DNA of 64,000 nucleotides, taken from positions 114,341 to 178,340 of the forward strand of contig DATHMF010000086.1 of NCBI GenBank assembly GCA_035487355.1, given 5' to 3'. Numbering within the stretch: position 1 is the first letter of the stretch; each line of letters starts with the position of its first letter. This stretch comes from Terriglobales bacterium (GTDB taxonomy: Bacteria; Acidobacteriota; Terriglobia; Terriglobales; Acidobacteriaceae). Position numbers and translations under genes: made by a program. Shown one piece after another: positions 17,721 through 26,521 of the stretch. The notes under the pieces were generated by a model, which did no database searches, was not told the DNA's origin, and saw only the letters and a program-made list of their open reading frames with translations.

Positions 17721-18458
17721 TTAGTGCTCTTCGGCGACTGCGCCGGAGAGATAAATCATGGTCATCAAAACAAAAATGTAGGCCTGCAGAAATGCTACAG
17801 CTAAATGCAGCCCGAGAAAGACCACCGGCACCAGGATAGGAACCATGGAAAAGAACGCCATGGTGACCAAGTCTCCGGCATACATATTGGCCCAAAGACG
17901 TACGGTCAACGACAACAGACGCGCCAGGTGGCTCACGATCTCGATGGGCAGCATGATGACCGCGCCCACGATGCCCAAAGGCCCCAGGAAATGCTTAGCA
18001 TACTTGAGTGCTCCGTGTTTGCGGAGGCCATGCATGTTGTAATAAAAGAACGAAAGAATTGCGCAGCCCAGGGGCACTGCGGGACTTGCTGTCGGTGATT
18101 CAAAGCCTGGAATCAACCCTAACAGGTTACTCACAAGAATAAACAGGCCCAACGCCACCAGAAAAGGAGTGAATTTCTCGCTGTGATGGCCAATAATTTC
18201 TTCGCTTTGGTGATTGATGAATTCTTCGATAGTTTCCACGATGTGCTGCAAACCGTTGGGACTTTCCACGGAAAGCCGTGTACGCACCAATACGAAGAAG
18301 ACAATCAGGAGAACAAATACCAGCAGCTCCATGGCGACGAAATTAGAGAACGGAGCCTCGGGATAGTGAGGCGCGAAGCCAATTTTCTGCAATAGAGGCG
18401 TAACCACACCTGCAAGGTGCTGGTTCAGGAACTGTGTAAACCAAAGTTGCTCAGGCAT
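17721..18458 (-). CDS. atpB: ATP synthase F0 subunit a
   Basis: Subunit a provides the two half-channels beside the c ring. The 245 residues include the essential arginine in LLSLTVRLWANMYAGDLV near residue 190 and the final helix FLQAYIFVLMTMIYLSGAV. The end EEH is polar, as in the family. It lies between the atpI-like gene and atpE in the minus-strand operon. The substitution of Trp-Ala for the more usual Phe-Gly after the arginine is unusual but compatible with function. Confidence 0.95.
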   Translation of the reverse strand: MPEQLWFTQFLNQHLAGVVTPLLQKIGFAPHYPEAPFSNFVAMELLVFVLLIVFFVLVRTRLSVESPNGLQHIVETIEEFINHQSEEIIGHHSEKFTPFLVALGLFILVSNLLGLIPGFESPTASPAVPLGCAILSFFYYNMHGLRKHGALKYAKHFLGPLGIVGAVIMLPIEIVSHLARLLSLTVRLWANMYAGDLVTMAFFSMVPILVPVVFLGLHLAVAFLQAYIFVLMTMIYLSGAVAEEH

Positions 18459-18483
18459 TGTTGATGTCTGGTTCCAAACTCGC

Positions 18484-18957
18484 TTAGGATTGAGATCTTG
18501 ATCTTAAAGTGGTAAACAGCTCGTAAACAGCTTCGCAGAAAACGCCGACTACCGGCAAAGATAGCCCTGCAAAGAAGCCATAAACTGCTATAACCGAACT
18601 CTTGAATATAACATAGGCGCCAACTGCGATCAAAAGATACCGGAAGAGGAATCGGCGTACAACGCGGCCTGAGGGCTGAGCCTTCGGACTCTTGATGAGG
18701 AGTTCACTCAAACCATAGACAGTCCTTTCGAGCCATCGAAAATTGAGCAGCGACAGCGTGGCACCCAGCAGAAAAGCCAAGGCAAATTTCCATCCGGGAC
18801 GCCAGAAGAAAACCGGGGCGGCGAAGAGCGCAACCACCAACATGCAGCGCATCATGCGGGCATAGGCTTGAGCGTAAAACTGCTCCGTTTCAGGATCTGA
18901 TGGTGGGACCTCACGAGAATTTGAAGGCTCCTGCAGGGGATTGGAGTCCTCAATCAT
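18484..18957 (-). CDS. ATP synthase I-like membrane protein
   Basis: A 157-residue protein with four probable membrane helices (about residues 38-55, 58-76, 105-122, 126-143) after a polar N-terminus rich in Pro, Ser and Glu. Its size, topology and place between atpZ and atpB fit the ATP synthase I-chain (AtpI/UncI) family, which helps assemble the c ring. Sequence identity in this family is low, so the call rests partly on position. It starts two bases after the atpZ stop. Confidence 0.7.
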   Translation of the reverse strand: MIEDSNPLQEPSNSREVPPSDPETEQFYAQAYARMMRCMLVVALFAAPVFFWRPGWKFALAFLLGATLSLLNFRWLERTVYGLSELLIKSPKAQPSGRVVRRFLFRYLLIAVGAYVIFKSSVIAVYGFFAGLSLPVVGVFCEAVYELFTTLRSRSQS

Positions 18958-18959
18958 AT

Positions 18960-19253
18960 CTATTTGCTTCCAGCTTTGGTCTCGGCGTCGGCTTCAGATA
19001 AGAGCATGCGAATTAATTCAACAAACCCGGTGATCATGCCCAACACCAGGCCGGCAATGTAAATCCAGGTGGTGTGAAGCCACTTGTCGAGAAGCGATCC
19101 CAAAAACCAGCCAATCAGAGTAGCCGCCGGTAACATAAATCCAATCTGGCTGTAACGGGCTATCAATAGCCACATGCTGCGCTTTTCATCCTGCTTATCT
19201 TCCGCTGTGGGCTGCAGCTTCGAAGAGGGGTCTTCTGGCTCTGGGGAGTTCAT
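18960..19253 (-). CDS. atpZ: AtpZ-like F0F1 ATPase accessory protein
   Basis: A 97-residue protein with two helices (SQIGFMLPAATLIGWFLGS and YIAGLVLGMITGFVELIRM) after a charged N-terminus, matching the AtpZ family of small proteins encoded at the head of atp operons. Members have been linked to magnesium or calcium uptake and to ATP synthase assembly. A longer frame starts at a GTG at 19283, but the ATG at 19253 has a GAGAAG ribosome site and is preferred. First gene of the partial atp operon. Confidence 0.78.
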   Translation of the reverse strand: MNSPEPEDPSSKLQPTAEDKQDEKRSMWLLIARYSQIGFMLPAATLIGWFLGSLLDKWLHTTWIYIAGLVLGMITGFVELIRMLLSEADAETKAGSK

Positions 19254-19384
19254 AGGTCTTCTCAAGAATGTATCGGATTTCACGGGGGAATGCAGCTTTT
19301 ACGGTGAGGGGAGTCGTGTTTCAAAAATACCCTTAGCCCTCGGAAGAGCTGCCTCAGGGCTATTTGACGTCTACATTTCGGTGC

Positions 19385-19438
19385 GCCGGGGCTAAAGCCT
19401 AAAGCTTAAGAACCTTTACCCCGGCCTAAAGGCCGGGG
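19385..19438. repeat. GC-rich repetitive hairpin upstream of lysS
   Basis: CCCCGGCC (19419-19426) and GGCCGGGG (19431-19438) form a perfect hairpin with a TAAA loop. An upstream GCCGGGG copy (about 19385-19391) can pair alternatively with the left arm. It resembles the REP-like GC hairpins found between genes in many genomes. The 19254-19587 gap holds nothing else I can name; it must contain the promoters of atpZ and lysS. Confidence 0.6.
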
Positions 19439-19587
19439 CGCGCCGCAAAGTGGCGCAAAAGGACATTACCAATGCAGGAATCAATAAAGCTGCGAGAATA
19501 ATCAGACCTTGCTGCTGCCCGTCCGGGCACCTGAGCACGCGGCCTAATTTATAATCGAAGGTTTAACTTTCACATTGAAAGAGAACC

Positions 19588-21132
19588 GTGTCCTTAGACG
19601 ATAAAATTTACGCCGAACGAATTGAGAAGCTGGGCAAGATCTCTGCTCTGGGTCAGTTGCCCTATCCTTACAAGTTTGAGGCTTCGCATGGTATTCCACA
19701 AATCCTGGCGGAGTACTCGAGCAAGTCTGCCGAGGAACTGGAAAAAGACCGCATTACCGTAAAGGTGGCGGGGCGGCTGATGTCCATTCGCGGACAGGGC
19801 AAGGCTGGGTTCGCCCATCTGCAGCAGGCTGGGCAGCGTTTGCAAATCTATGTCCGGATGGATGCTGTCGGCGAAAATGCGTTCGCGCTCTACAAGTTGC
19901 TCGACCTGGGCGACCACATTGGCGTGAGCGGATATCTGTTCCGCACGAAGACCAACGAACTTTCGATCCACGTTGAGACCATAACGTTCTTGTCAAAAGA
20001 CCTGCTTCCCTTGCCTGAGAAGTTTCATGGCCTCACGGACGTGGAGCTGCGCTACCGCCAGCGCTACGTTGATCTGTTCATGAATCCCGAGGTGCGCGAG
20101 GTTTTTGTGAAGCGCAGCAAGGTGGTGCAGGCGATCCGGCGTTTTCTTGACGCTCGCGGATACATCGAAGTTGAGACCCCGATGATGCAGCCCATCGCCG
20201 GGGGAGCGACGGCGCGTCCTTTTACTACGCATCACAATACGCTGGATATTGACCTGTACCTTCGCATTGCACCGGAGTTGTATCTCAAGCGGCTAGTCGT
20301 CGGCGGGTTGGACCGGGTGTATGAGATCAACCGCAACTTCCGCAACGAAGGCATCTCGACGCAGCACAACCCGGAATTCACCATGCTGGAGTTTTACGAA
20401 GCTTACAGCGACTACAAAGATCTTATGGGCCTGACCGAAGAGATGCTGGCGCAGGTTGCGCGCGACGTAAACGGAAGCACTAAAACTACTTTCAACGGAC
20501 ACGAGATTGATTTCGCCAACTGGCAGCGGCTTTCGATGCGTGAGGCGATTATCAAATTCTGGCCGGAAGAAGCGGGCGCCAAACCGGAGATGAAAGATTT
20601 TGCCGATGCTGCCTCCGTGGGCGCGCTGGTGAAGCGGTTGAACGCCGCTCACACGCCGCACATGCCCTACGATCCTAACGAACCTGCGGGAAAAACGATT
20701 GCGGCGATGTTCGAGGCGGTTGCTGAAGAGCATCTGATCCAGCCGACCATCCTCTACGACTTCCCTGTCGCGATTTCGCCGCTTTCCAAAAACAAGCGCG
20801 ACGAGCCCGACTGGGTAGAACGCTTTGAAGTTTTTGTCGGAGGCCTGGAGATCGGCAACGCCTTCAGCGAACTGAATGACCCCGAGGAGCAGCGGCGGCG
20901 TTTTGAGCAACAGATTGGCGAGCGTGCCCGCGGCGACGAAGAGGCCCACGCCATGGATGAAGACTACATCCGCGCCCTGGCCTACGGCATGCCGCCTGCC
21001 GGCGGAGAAGGCATTGGCATTGACCGGCTTACCATGCTGCTCACCGACTCGCGCTCGATTCGTGATGTGATCTTGTTTCCACTTTTGCGGCCGGAGAAGG
21101 GTGCTAGTGGCAGTGAACCTGAAAACAAATAA
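19588..21132 (+). CDS. lysS: Lysine--tRNA ligase, class II
   Basis: LysRS charges tRNA-Lys. The 514 residues have the N-terminal OB-fold anticodon-binding domain (about 50-150), then the class II catalytic core: motif 1 around [20 protein letters not shown], motif 2 in [20 protein letters not shown], and motif 3 in [14 protein letters not shown] near residue 475. The start is GTG at 19588. It is a housekeeping copy: the length and all motifs are normal. It is transcribed alone, with a probable terminator behind it. Confidence 0.96.
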   Translation: MSLDDKIYAERIEKLGKISALGQLPYPYKFEASHGIPQILAEYSSKSAEELEKDRITVKVAGRLMSIRGQGKAGFAHLQQAGQRLQIYVRMDAVGENAFALYKLLDLGDHIGVSGYLFRTKTNELSIHVETITFLSKDLLPLPEKFHGLTDVELRYRQRYVDLFMNPEVREVFVKRSKVVQAIRRFLDARGYIEVETPMMQPIAGGATARPFTTHHNTLDIDLYLRIAPELYLKRLVVGGLDRVYEINRNFRNEGISTQHNPEFTMLEFYEAYSDYKDLMGLTEEMLAQVARDVNGSTKTTFNGHEIDFANWQRLSMREAIIKFWPEEAGAKPEMKDFADAASVGALVKRLNAAHTPHMPYDPNEPAGKTIAAMFEAVAEEHLIQPTILYDFPVAISPLSKNKRDEPDWVERFEVFVGGLEIGNAFSELNDPEEQRRRFEQQIGERARGDEEAHAMDEDYIRALAYGMPPAGGEGIGIDRLTMLLTDSRSIRDVILFPLLRPEKGASGSEPENK

Positions 21133-21169
21133 TCGAGCCAAATGAGCTTGTTTGCCCATCCAATTGTTT

Positions 21170-21193
21170 AGCTACTAGCTTGTGGCTGTTTTT
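21170..21193 (+). terminator. Probable rho-independent terminator after lysS
   Basis: AGCTAC (21170-21175) and GTGGCT (21182-21187) pair, with one G-T wobble, around a 6-base loop and are followed by GTTTTTG. The stem is short, so the call is tentative. Confidence 0.5.
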
Positions 21194-21384
21194 GAATTTG
21201 GTGGGAGGCGGATTGTCGGTACTACAACACAGCCGGCGAGGGAAAAATCCAAGCGAAAGTCCGATTTCAGCCGTGGGTGGTTTCCATCGCCATCGGAGGT
21301 CCTTCGCGACGGGGCTCAGGATGACAGTGGGCGAAAAGATATAGTCTTTATTGCGGCTTGCCGCGCTATACCACACGAGCAATC

Positions 21385-22848
21385 ATGGGATTTGACTTAA
21401 GCGAATTTCAATTTGACGCAGAAAAGCGGCGCCAGCTTGGATACAAACTGGTGGACCGCATCAACCAATACTTTTCCTCTCTTGAAGATCGCGCCGTACA
21501 ACTTCCTCTCGAAAAACGCACCTTTGGCGAGTTGCACGACCACATGCCCGAGATCGGCGAAAACGCCGAGGCCGTACTCGACGAGATTTGCCGCGAGCTG
21601 ATCGAAAAAGGCTTCCATGTCCCCAGTGCCAACTACTTTGGCCTGATGAATCCCACGCCCACGTACATGGCGGTGCTGGCCGAGATGCTGGTGGCAGCGC
21701 TCAATCCGCAGCTTGCAACTTTGGCGCGCTCGCAACTGGCCTCGAAGATTGAGAATGAAACCGTGCGCTGGATTGGCGAACGCGTGGGCTGGAACCGCGC
21801 TTTCGATGGAACTTTTACCAGCGGCGGAAACGAAGCCAACTTCAGCGCTCTGGCATTGGCCCTGGCGGCACACTTTCCGCAAACGGTTGAAGACGGCATC
21901 GCCTCCATTGGCGCGCAGCCGGTCTTTTACGCCTCCACGGAATCGCACCACTCGCTTGACAAATCCGCTGGGCTGCTGGGGCTAGGCCGCAAAGCCATGC
22001 GACGCGTGCCAGTCAACGATCAGGTGCAAATGGATGTGAAGAAGCTGGAGGCCACAATCCAGGAAGACACGCGCGCCGGGCACAAGCCGTTTTGTGTTGT
22101 TGCTACTGCGGGAACCACCAACTCCGGCGCAATTGACGATATGGTTGCAATTGCCGAAGTTTGCCGGCGGCATAGTCTCTGGCTGCATGTGGATGGGGCA
22201 TATGGCGCCGCTGCCATCTTCAGCGACCGGCATCGTGCTTTAGTCAAAGGCATCGAACTGGCGGACTCGGTAACGTTTGATCCGCACAAGTGGCTGGCCA
22301 TGCCCTTTGCTGCCGGAGTCATTCTGACCTCGCGACCGGAGCTGCTGCAACGTGCCTTCGGAGTTTCGACTCCTTACATGCCTAAAATCACCGGGGCCCC
22401 GCTGATTGATAACTTTAAAGTCAGCGTGCAATGGTCGCGACGCATGAATTCGCTGAAGCTGTGGCTGACGCTGCGCGTGCACGGACGTCAGGCCTACGAA
22501 CAACTGATTGATCGGCAGTTGCAACTGGCCAGAGATTTTGCGGCCTGGGTAAAGCAGTCAGAAAATTACGAGCTGGCCGCGCCGCTTCAACTGCCTATCC
22601 TGAACCTGCGAGTAAAAGGCAAAACTGAAGTGGAAGTTGCCGCCGCCAACGCCAGCGTGGTGGATGAAGTCACGCGTGACGGCAAGCGCTGGATTTCGCT
22701 GACCACTGTAAATGGACGCAGCGTTATCCGAGTGATGATCATCAGTTATCTGACCACAGAAAAGAACATGCAGGAGCTACAACACGCTTTGGATACGGCT
22801 GCGAAGAGGTTCACCGTAACTGCCACAGGAACAGTCCTCAGTCAATAG
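21385..22848 (+). CDS. PLP-dependent amino acid decarboxylase (group II)
   Basis: A 487-residue fold-type I PLP enzyme of the glutamate/aromatic amino acid decarboxylase group, which turns an L-amino acid into an amine and CO2. The PLP-binding lysine is Lys302 in TFDPHKWLAMP. The aspartate contacting the pyridine ring is in LWLHVDGAYGAAA, and the substrate-side FTSGGNEANFSAL segment precedes it. It could act on aromatic amino acids, glutamate or others; specificity cannot be read. The ATG at 21385 is preferred to a TTG nine codons earlier. The last codons sit in CAGTC-type direct repeats (CAGTCCTCAGTCAATAG), like other gene ends here. It is convergent with the FG-GAP gene. Confidence 0.88.
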   Translation: MGFDLSEFQFDAEKRRQLGYKLVDRINQYFSSLEDRAVQLPLEKRTFGELHDHMPEIGENAEAVLDEICRELIEKGFHVPSANYFGLMNPTPTYMAVLAEMLVAALNPQLATLARSQLASKIENETVRWIGERVGWNRAFDGTFTSGGNEANFSALALALAAHFPQTVEDGIASIGAQPVFYASTESHHSLDKSAGLLGLGRKAMRRVPVNDQVQMDVKKLEATIQEDTRAGHKPFCVVATAGTTNSGAIDDMVAIAEVCRRHSLWLHVDGAYGAAAIFSDRHRALVKGIELADSVTFDPHKWLAMPFAAGVILTSRPELLQRAFGVSTPYMPKITGAPLIDNFKVSVQWSRRMNSLKLWLTLRVHGRQAYEQLIDRQLQLARDFAAWVKQSENYELAAPLQLPILNLRVKGKTEVEVAAANASVVDEVTRDGKRWISLTTVNGRSVIRVMIISYLTTEKNMQELQHALDTAAKRFTVTATGTVLSQ

Positions 22849-22970
22849 TCTTCAGTCCTCAAGAAATGCAAATGTTTTCAAGGAACACTCTAAGCAGCTC
22901 CATGCTATAAAGCTGATCCCCACAGGCGCTACCGCGCGCGAGTGGGGCGCCCCGGTTTGGACACTTTCCG

Positions 22971-22988
22971 GCTGTGTGGTCACACAGC
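22971..22988. terminator. Hairpin between convergent genes, possible bidirectional terminator
   Basis: GCTGTGTG and CACACAGC form a perfect 8-bp dyad with a 2-base centre between the decarboxylase and FG-GAP genes. There is no T-run on either strand, so termination is uncertain; it also resembles a TGTG-N4-CACA protein-binding dyad. Confidence 0.35.
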
Positions 22989-23018
22989 GCCGAATATCGC
23001 GGCGCATGCAGTTCAATC

Positions 23019-26000
23019 CTAATGTGGGCGCAGCAGACGGGTAAAGGGCTGCGGGCCTGCAGTGAAGCCTGCATAATTTGCGTCTCCACTATAGATTGCG
23101 CTGATTGTGTGCTGTCCAACTATGAGTTGGTTCGGCTGCTGGGAGACAATTTGGAGGACTTGATTATGCGAGATCCCATCCAAAGGCACGGGTGACCCAA
23201 AAGGCTTTCCATCCACGTAGAACGTGACTGTACCTGTGGGGACCGCAGCATTGCTTTCAAAATTCACAGAAGCGAAAATGGCGATCCTCTGGCGGAACTT
23301 CAGGGTAGAGATCGCGACACAACAACCATAATTAGGATCAAATAGTGCCGCATACGAGGTACTGGACAGCTTTACAACCTGGGTCAGCGGCTGCGATGTG
23401 CTGCTCAGGTGATTTCCGCTGCCGTTGTAAGCGGCTGTAAAGGTGTAGGTCCCTAAGGTCAGGACATTGGATGGATAGCATATCGCTGTACCAGTGTTAT
23501 CCAGGGGCACATTGATGCAGGTGCTAATCATAGATGCTCCCTGGAAGAACGTTACGGTTCCCGGTGGGATGCTGCTGCCAGCAGCCGGTGTCACGGTAGC
23601 CGTGAGGATGATGCCCTGCCCATCACCGGATGGATTCTGATTGCTCACCAGCGTGGTAACGGTATTCACATTCACAATTTGTGTAACGGCGGGCAGGGTG
23701 CGGGAAACAAAGTTCAGATCGCCGGAATAAACAGGCGTAACCACGTGTGTTCCCAGCGAGAGTGATGAGATCGAGAAAGTGGCATGACCGCTGCCATCCA
23801 GCGTGGCAGGTGGTCCCAGCACGGTTGCGCCTTCTTTGAAGATCACAGTACCGGTGGGAATGCCTGATCCGGAAATACTGGCTGCGACTACGCCTGTGAA
23901 GGTCACGCTTTGCGTCAAGAGCGACGGATTGGGGGAGCTGGAGGAAGAAAGCGTGCTTCCTGCACGGTTCAGCAGGATACTTACATTTCCGCCCTTGTTG
24001 GCCACTACCAGGTCTGGTGCGCCGTCGTTGTTAAAATCGGCAGCGGCAATGGAGTTGGGCAAAGAGCCCGCCGGGTACCGGGTCTGCGTATTGAAAGTAC
24101 CATCGCCATTGCCCAAAAGCACGCTGACATCGCCACTGCCATAGTTGGCCACAGCGAGATCAAGTTTTCCATCACCATTAAAATCGGCAACCGTGAGCGC
24201 GGCCGGATTGGTCCCGGCAGGAAAGTTGTGCGCGTTCTGGAAGGTGCCATCGCCATTTCCCAAAAGGATGCTGACATTGTTGCTGCTGAAGTTTGCAACG
24301 GCAATATCGAGTTTGCCGTCGCCATTAAAATCTCCTACCTGTACCTCATTGGGATTGGTTCCAGCGCCATAGGGAACAGCAGGGAGAAAAGTGCCGGTGC
24401 CATCGCCCTTGTTCAGCAGCACGCTGAGATTGGCCCCGGCCGGCCCACCGATATCAGCAACTACGAGATCGGGCTTGCCATCGCCGTTGAAGTCGCCAGC
24501 GGCAATCGAAATGGGATTTGCACCGACGGCATAGTCAACCCCAGGTTGAAATTTAAGATGGATATCGCCCATGCCCAAAAAAACGCTGACTTTGTTGCTG
24601 CCGTTTTCAGCCATGGCTACATCCAGTATGCCGTCACCATTGAAATCGGCAAGAGCCGCATCGGCAGGGCTGAACGTGTTGCTGTCGAAAACCCCTGATT
24701 GTACTGCGAAGGTCCCGTTACTGCTGCCGCGCAATGGAGTTCCAAAGCTACCGACGTTGTTGACCACAAACAGGTCAAGATTGCCGTCATTGTTGAAATC
24801 ACCGGCAGCAACATCAAACGGAGTTTTCCCGGTAAGATACGGAGTCAGTCCCGTCAGACCACCCATACCATTACCAAAAAGTACGCTTACGGTGTTGTCA
24901 GTACCGCTGTCGGCAACAGCTACATCCTGGTTTCCATCTTTGTTGAAATCGCCAGTCACCACAGCAATAGGACTGGTTCCGGCGGCGAAGTCGTTCTTGG
25001 GAGCGAATAGACCATTCCCGAGTAAAACGCTGACCGTGTTGCCGCTGCCAGAGGCATTATTATCGGCGACGGCGAGGTCCACGACTCCATCTTTGTTGAA
25101 ATCGCCGACGGCCACGAAATTTGCACTCGCGCCAGCCGCGTACTGCGCTGAGGCTTGGAAAGTAGCATCCCCGTGCCCCAGCAAGATACTCACGTTTCCA
25201 TCAGTGTAGTTGGCGGTAACCAGGTCTAGCTTTCCATCACCATTCAAATCAACCGCTGCTATGGAATTAGGATTCGCCCCCACGTTAACGCTGTTCAGCA
25301 GTTGAAAGCTCCCACTGCCGTTGCCAAGCAGGATGGTCACGCTGGATGGGCCGTAATTGGCAACCGCCAGATCGGTCTTGCCGTCTCCGTTAAAATCTCC
25401 CGCTACCACCGAACTGGGGCCCGTTCCCGCCGCAAAGTTATTTGCGGCGCCAAATGTGCCATTGCCGGCACCTAACAAGACACTGATGTTATTGCTGCCG
25501 CTGTTGGCGGTCACAAGGTCGAGCTTTCCATCCCCGTTCAAGTCGGCCACGCCCACAAAAAAAGGCTGCATCCCCACCGTATAAGGGGTTGGAGCGCCGA
25601 AGCTCAAGATGCCGCCGGTGCTGGTATTCAACAATACATTGATTTGACTTGTCGAAGAGTTGGCTACCACTAAATCAGGCTTACCGTCACCGTTGAAGTC
25701 TCCGACCGCAACAAAGACGGGACCACTCCCTGCCGCAAATTCCATATTCGTGGGGAATGCACCAGAGCCATTGTTGATGAGAATCCTGACCTTGCCACCA
25801 AAATAGTCGGCGGTCGCTATATCAGGTTTCCCATCTCCGTTAAAGTCTGCTACTACGACTCCACTGGAAGACGCTGTGGTGTAGTTTGTGGCTGACGAAA
25901 AAGTTCCAGTCCCTGAGCCTGTGAAAATACTGATGCTGCCACCGTTATTTTCAACGGCCAAATCCGGTATTCCATCCCCATTGAAATCACCGACCGCCAC

Positions 26001-26120
26001 CGCTCCAGGGTATGAACCGGCTGTGTAAGGAACGGCGGGCTGAAATCCGCCGGCATTGCCCGTGGCCGGCAGAAACAGAATGATAGCCAGCAGAATCAGA
26101 ATTGAGTTCCGCTGCGCCAT
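23019..26120 (-). CDS. Secreted FG-GAP/VCBS beta-propeller protein with Ig-like repeats
   Basis: About 1033 residues. The signal peptide (MAQRNSILILLAIILFLP, then ATGNAGG) argues for the ATG at 26120 rather than a start 38 codons earlier. There follow 14 FG-GAP repeats, each with a calcium-binding loop of the type GDFNGDGKPDLVVAN; 14 repeats would fold as two seven-bladed propellers. The last third holds three Ig-like domains with the PTGTVTF motif (for example AAVPTGTVTFYVDGKPFGS). Such proteins are exported and thought to bind partners or surfaces; no enzyme motif is visible. It stands alone on the minus strand. The internal repeats make frame shadows on the other strand. Confidence 0.88.
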   Translation of the reverse strand: MAQRNSILILLAIILFLPATGNAGGFQPAVPYTAGSYPGAVAVGDFNGDGIPDLAVENNGGSISIFTGSGTGTFSSATNYTTASSSGVVVADFNGDGKPDIATADYFGGKVRILINNGSGAFPTNMEFAAGSGPVFVAVGDFNGDGKPDLVVANSSTSQINVLLNTSTGGILSFGAPTPYTVGMQPFFVGVADLNGDGKLDLVTANSGSNNISVLLGAGNGTFGAANNFAAGTGPSSVVAGDFNGDGKTDLAVANYGPSSVTILLGNGSGSFQLLNSVNVGANPNSIAAVDLNGDGKLDLVTANYTDGNVSILLGHGDATFQASAQYAAGASANFVAVGDFNKDGVVDLAVADNNASGSGNTVSVLLGNGLFAPKNDFAAGTSPIAVVTGDFNKDGNQDVAVADSGTDNTVSVLFGNGMGGLTGLTPYLTGKTPFDVAAGDFNNDGNLDLFVVNNVGSFGTPLRGSSNGTFAVQSGVFDSNTFSPADAALADFNGDGILDVAMAENGSNKVSVFLGMGDIHLKFQPGVDYAVGANPISIAAGDFNGDGKPDLVVADIGGPAGANLSVLLNKGDGTGTFLPAVPYGAGTNPNEVQVGDFNGDGKLDIAVANFSSNNVSILLGNGDGTFQNAHNFPAGTNPAALTVADFNGDGKLDLAVANYGSGDVSVLLGNGDGTFNTQTRYPAGSLPNSIAAADFNNDGAPDLVVANKGGNVSILLNRAGSTLSSSSSPNPSLLTQSVTFTGVVAASISGSGIPTGTVIFKEGATVLGPPATLDGSGHATFSISSLSLGTHVVTPVYSGDLNFVSRTLPAVTQIVNVNTVTTLVSNQNPSGDGQGIILTATVTPAAGSSIPPGTVTFFQGASMISTCINVPLDNTGTAICYPSNVLTLGTYTFTAAYNGSGNHLSSTSQPLTQVVKLSSTSYAALFDPNYGCCVAISTLKFRQRIAIFASVNFESNAAVPTGTVTFYVDGKPFGSPVPLDGISHNQVLQIVSQQPNQLIVGQHTISAIYSGDANYAGFTAGPQPFTRLLRPH

Positions 26121-26521
26121 TGGCCTTACCGAAACAACCGGGGCCGGTTCAGATGCCAGTTTGCCCGCAAGGGTTAATACGACATTAGTAAGCCTAAGAC
26201 AAACCACTACCAGGAATGATCGCAGCAAGCTCAATTGAATCTTACCCGCCTGTTCTGTTTAGCATGCTTCAGGAAGGCTTTGAAACACATGAGCCGGTTC
26301 CGAAGTTCGGGAACCGGCCATGTCTACTTCCTTCCCCAATTTCACTGACGATGGTTAGCTTGTAAACTCTGCCCCGGTAGCGGGTCAATGTTCCCGGAGA
26401 GGAATGACTATTCCCATCTAAGTTATTGATTTAGCAATTCTTAGTACAAGACATTCCCGAAATTGCATTTTCCCATTTTCTCTCCAAAGAGAGGTGTTAG
26501 ACTTTATTACCTTCTTCCCTG
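26121..26521. other. Divergent intergenic region with strong hairpin
   Basis: It separates the FG-GAP gene (minus) from the first winged-helix/TPR gene (plus). GCCGGTTCC (26293-26301) and GGAACCGGC (26310-26318) form a 9-bp stem with an 8-base loop. It lies too far from the stops to be a terminator and may be a regulator site or a REP-like element. Promoters for both genes must lie here; none is clear. Confidence 0.5.

Noticed and set aside
22971..22988. CRP-type operator between convergent genes
   Set aside because: The dyad TGTG-N4-CACA lacks the full TGTGA-N6-TCACA pattern and lies at gene ends, not upstream of a gene; kept only as a hairpin.
23910..24698. Plus-strand 262-codon frame inside the FG-GAP gene
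   Set aside because: It is the complement of the repeated FG-GAP codons; such long shadows are expected opposite repetitive genes.
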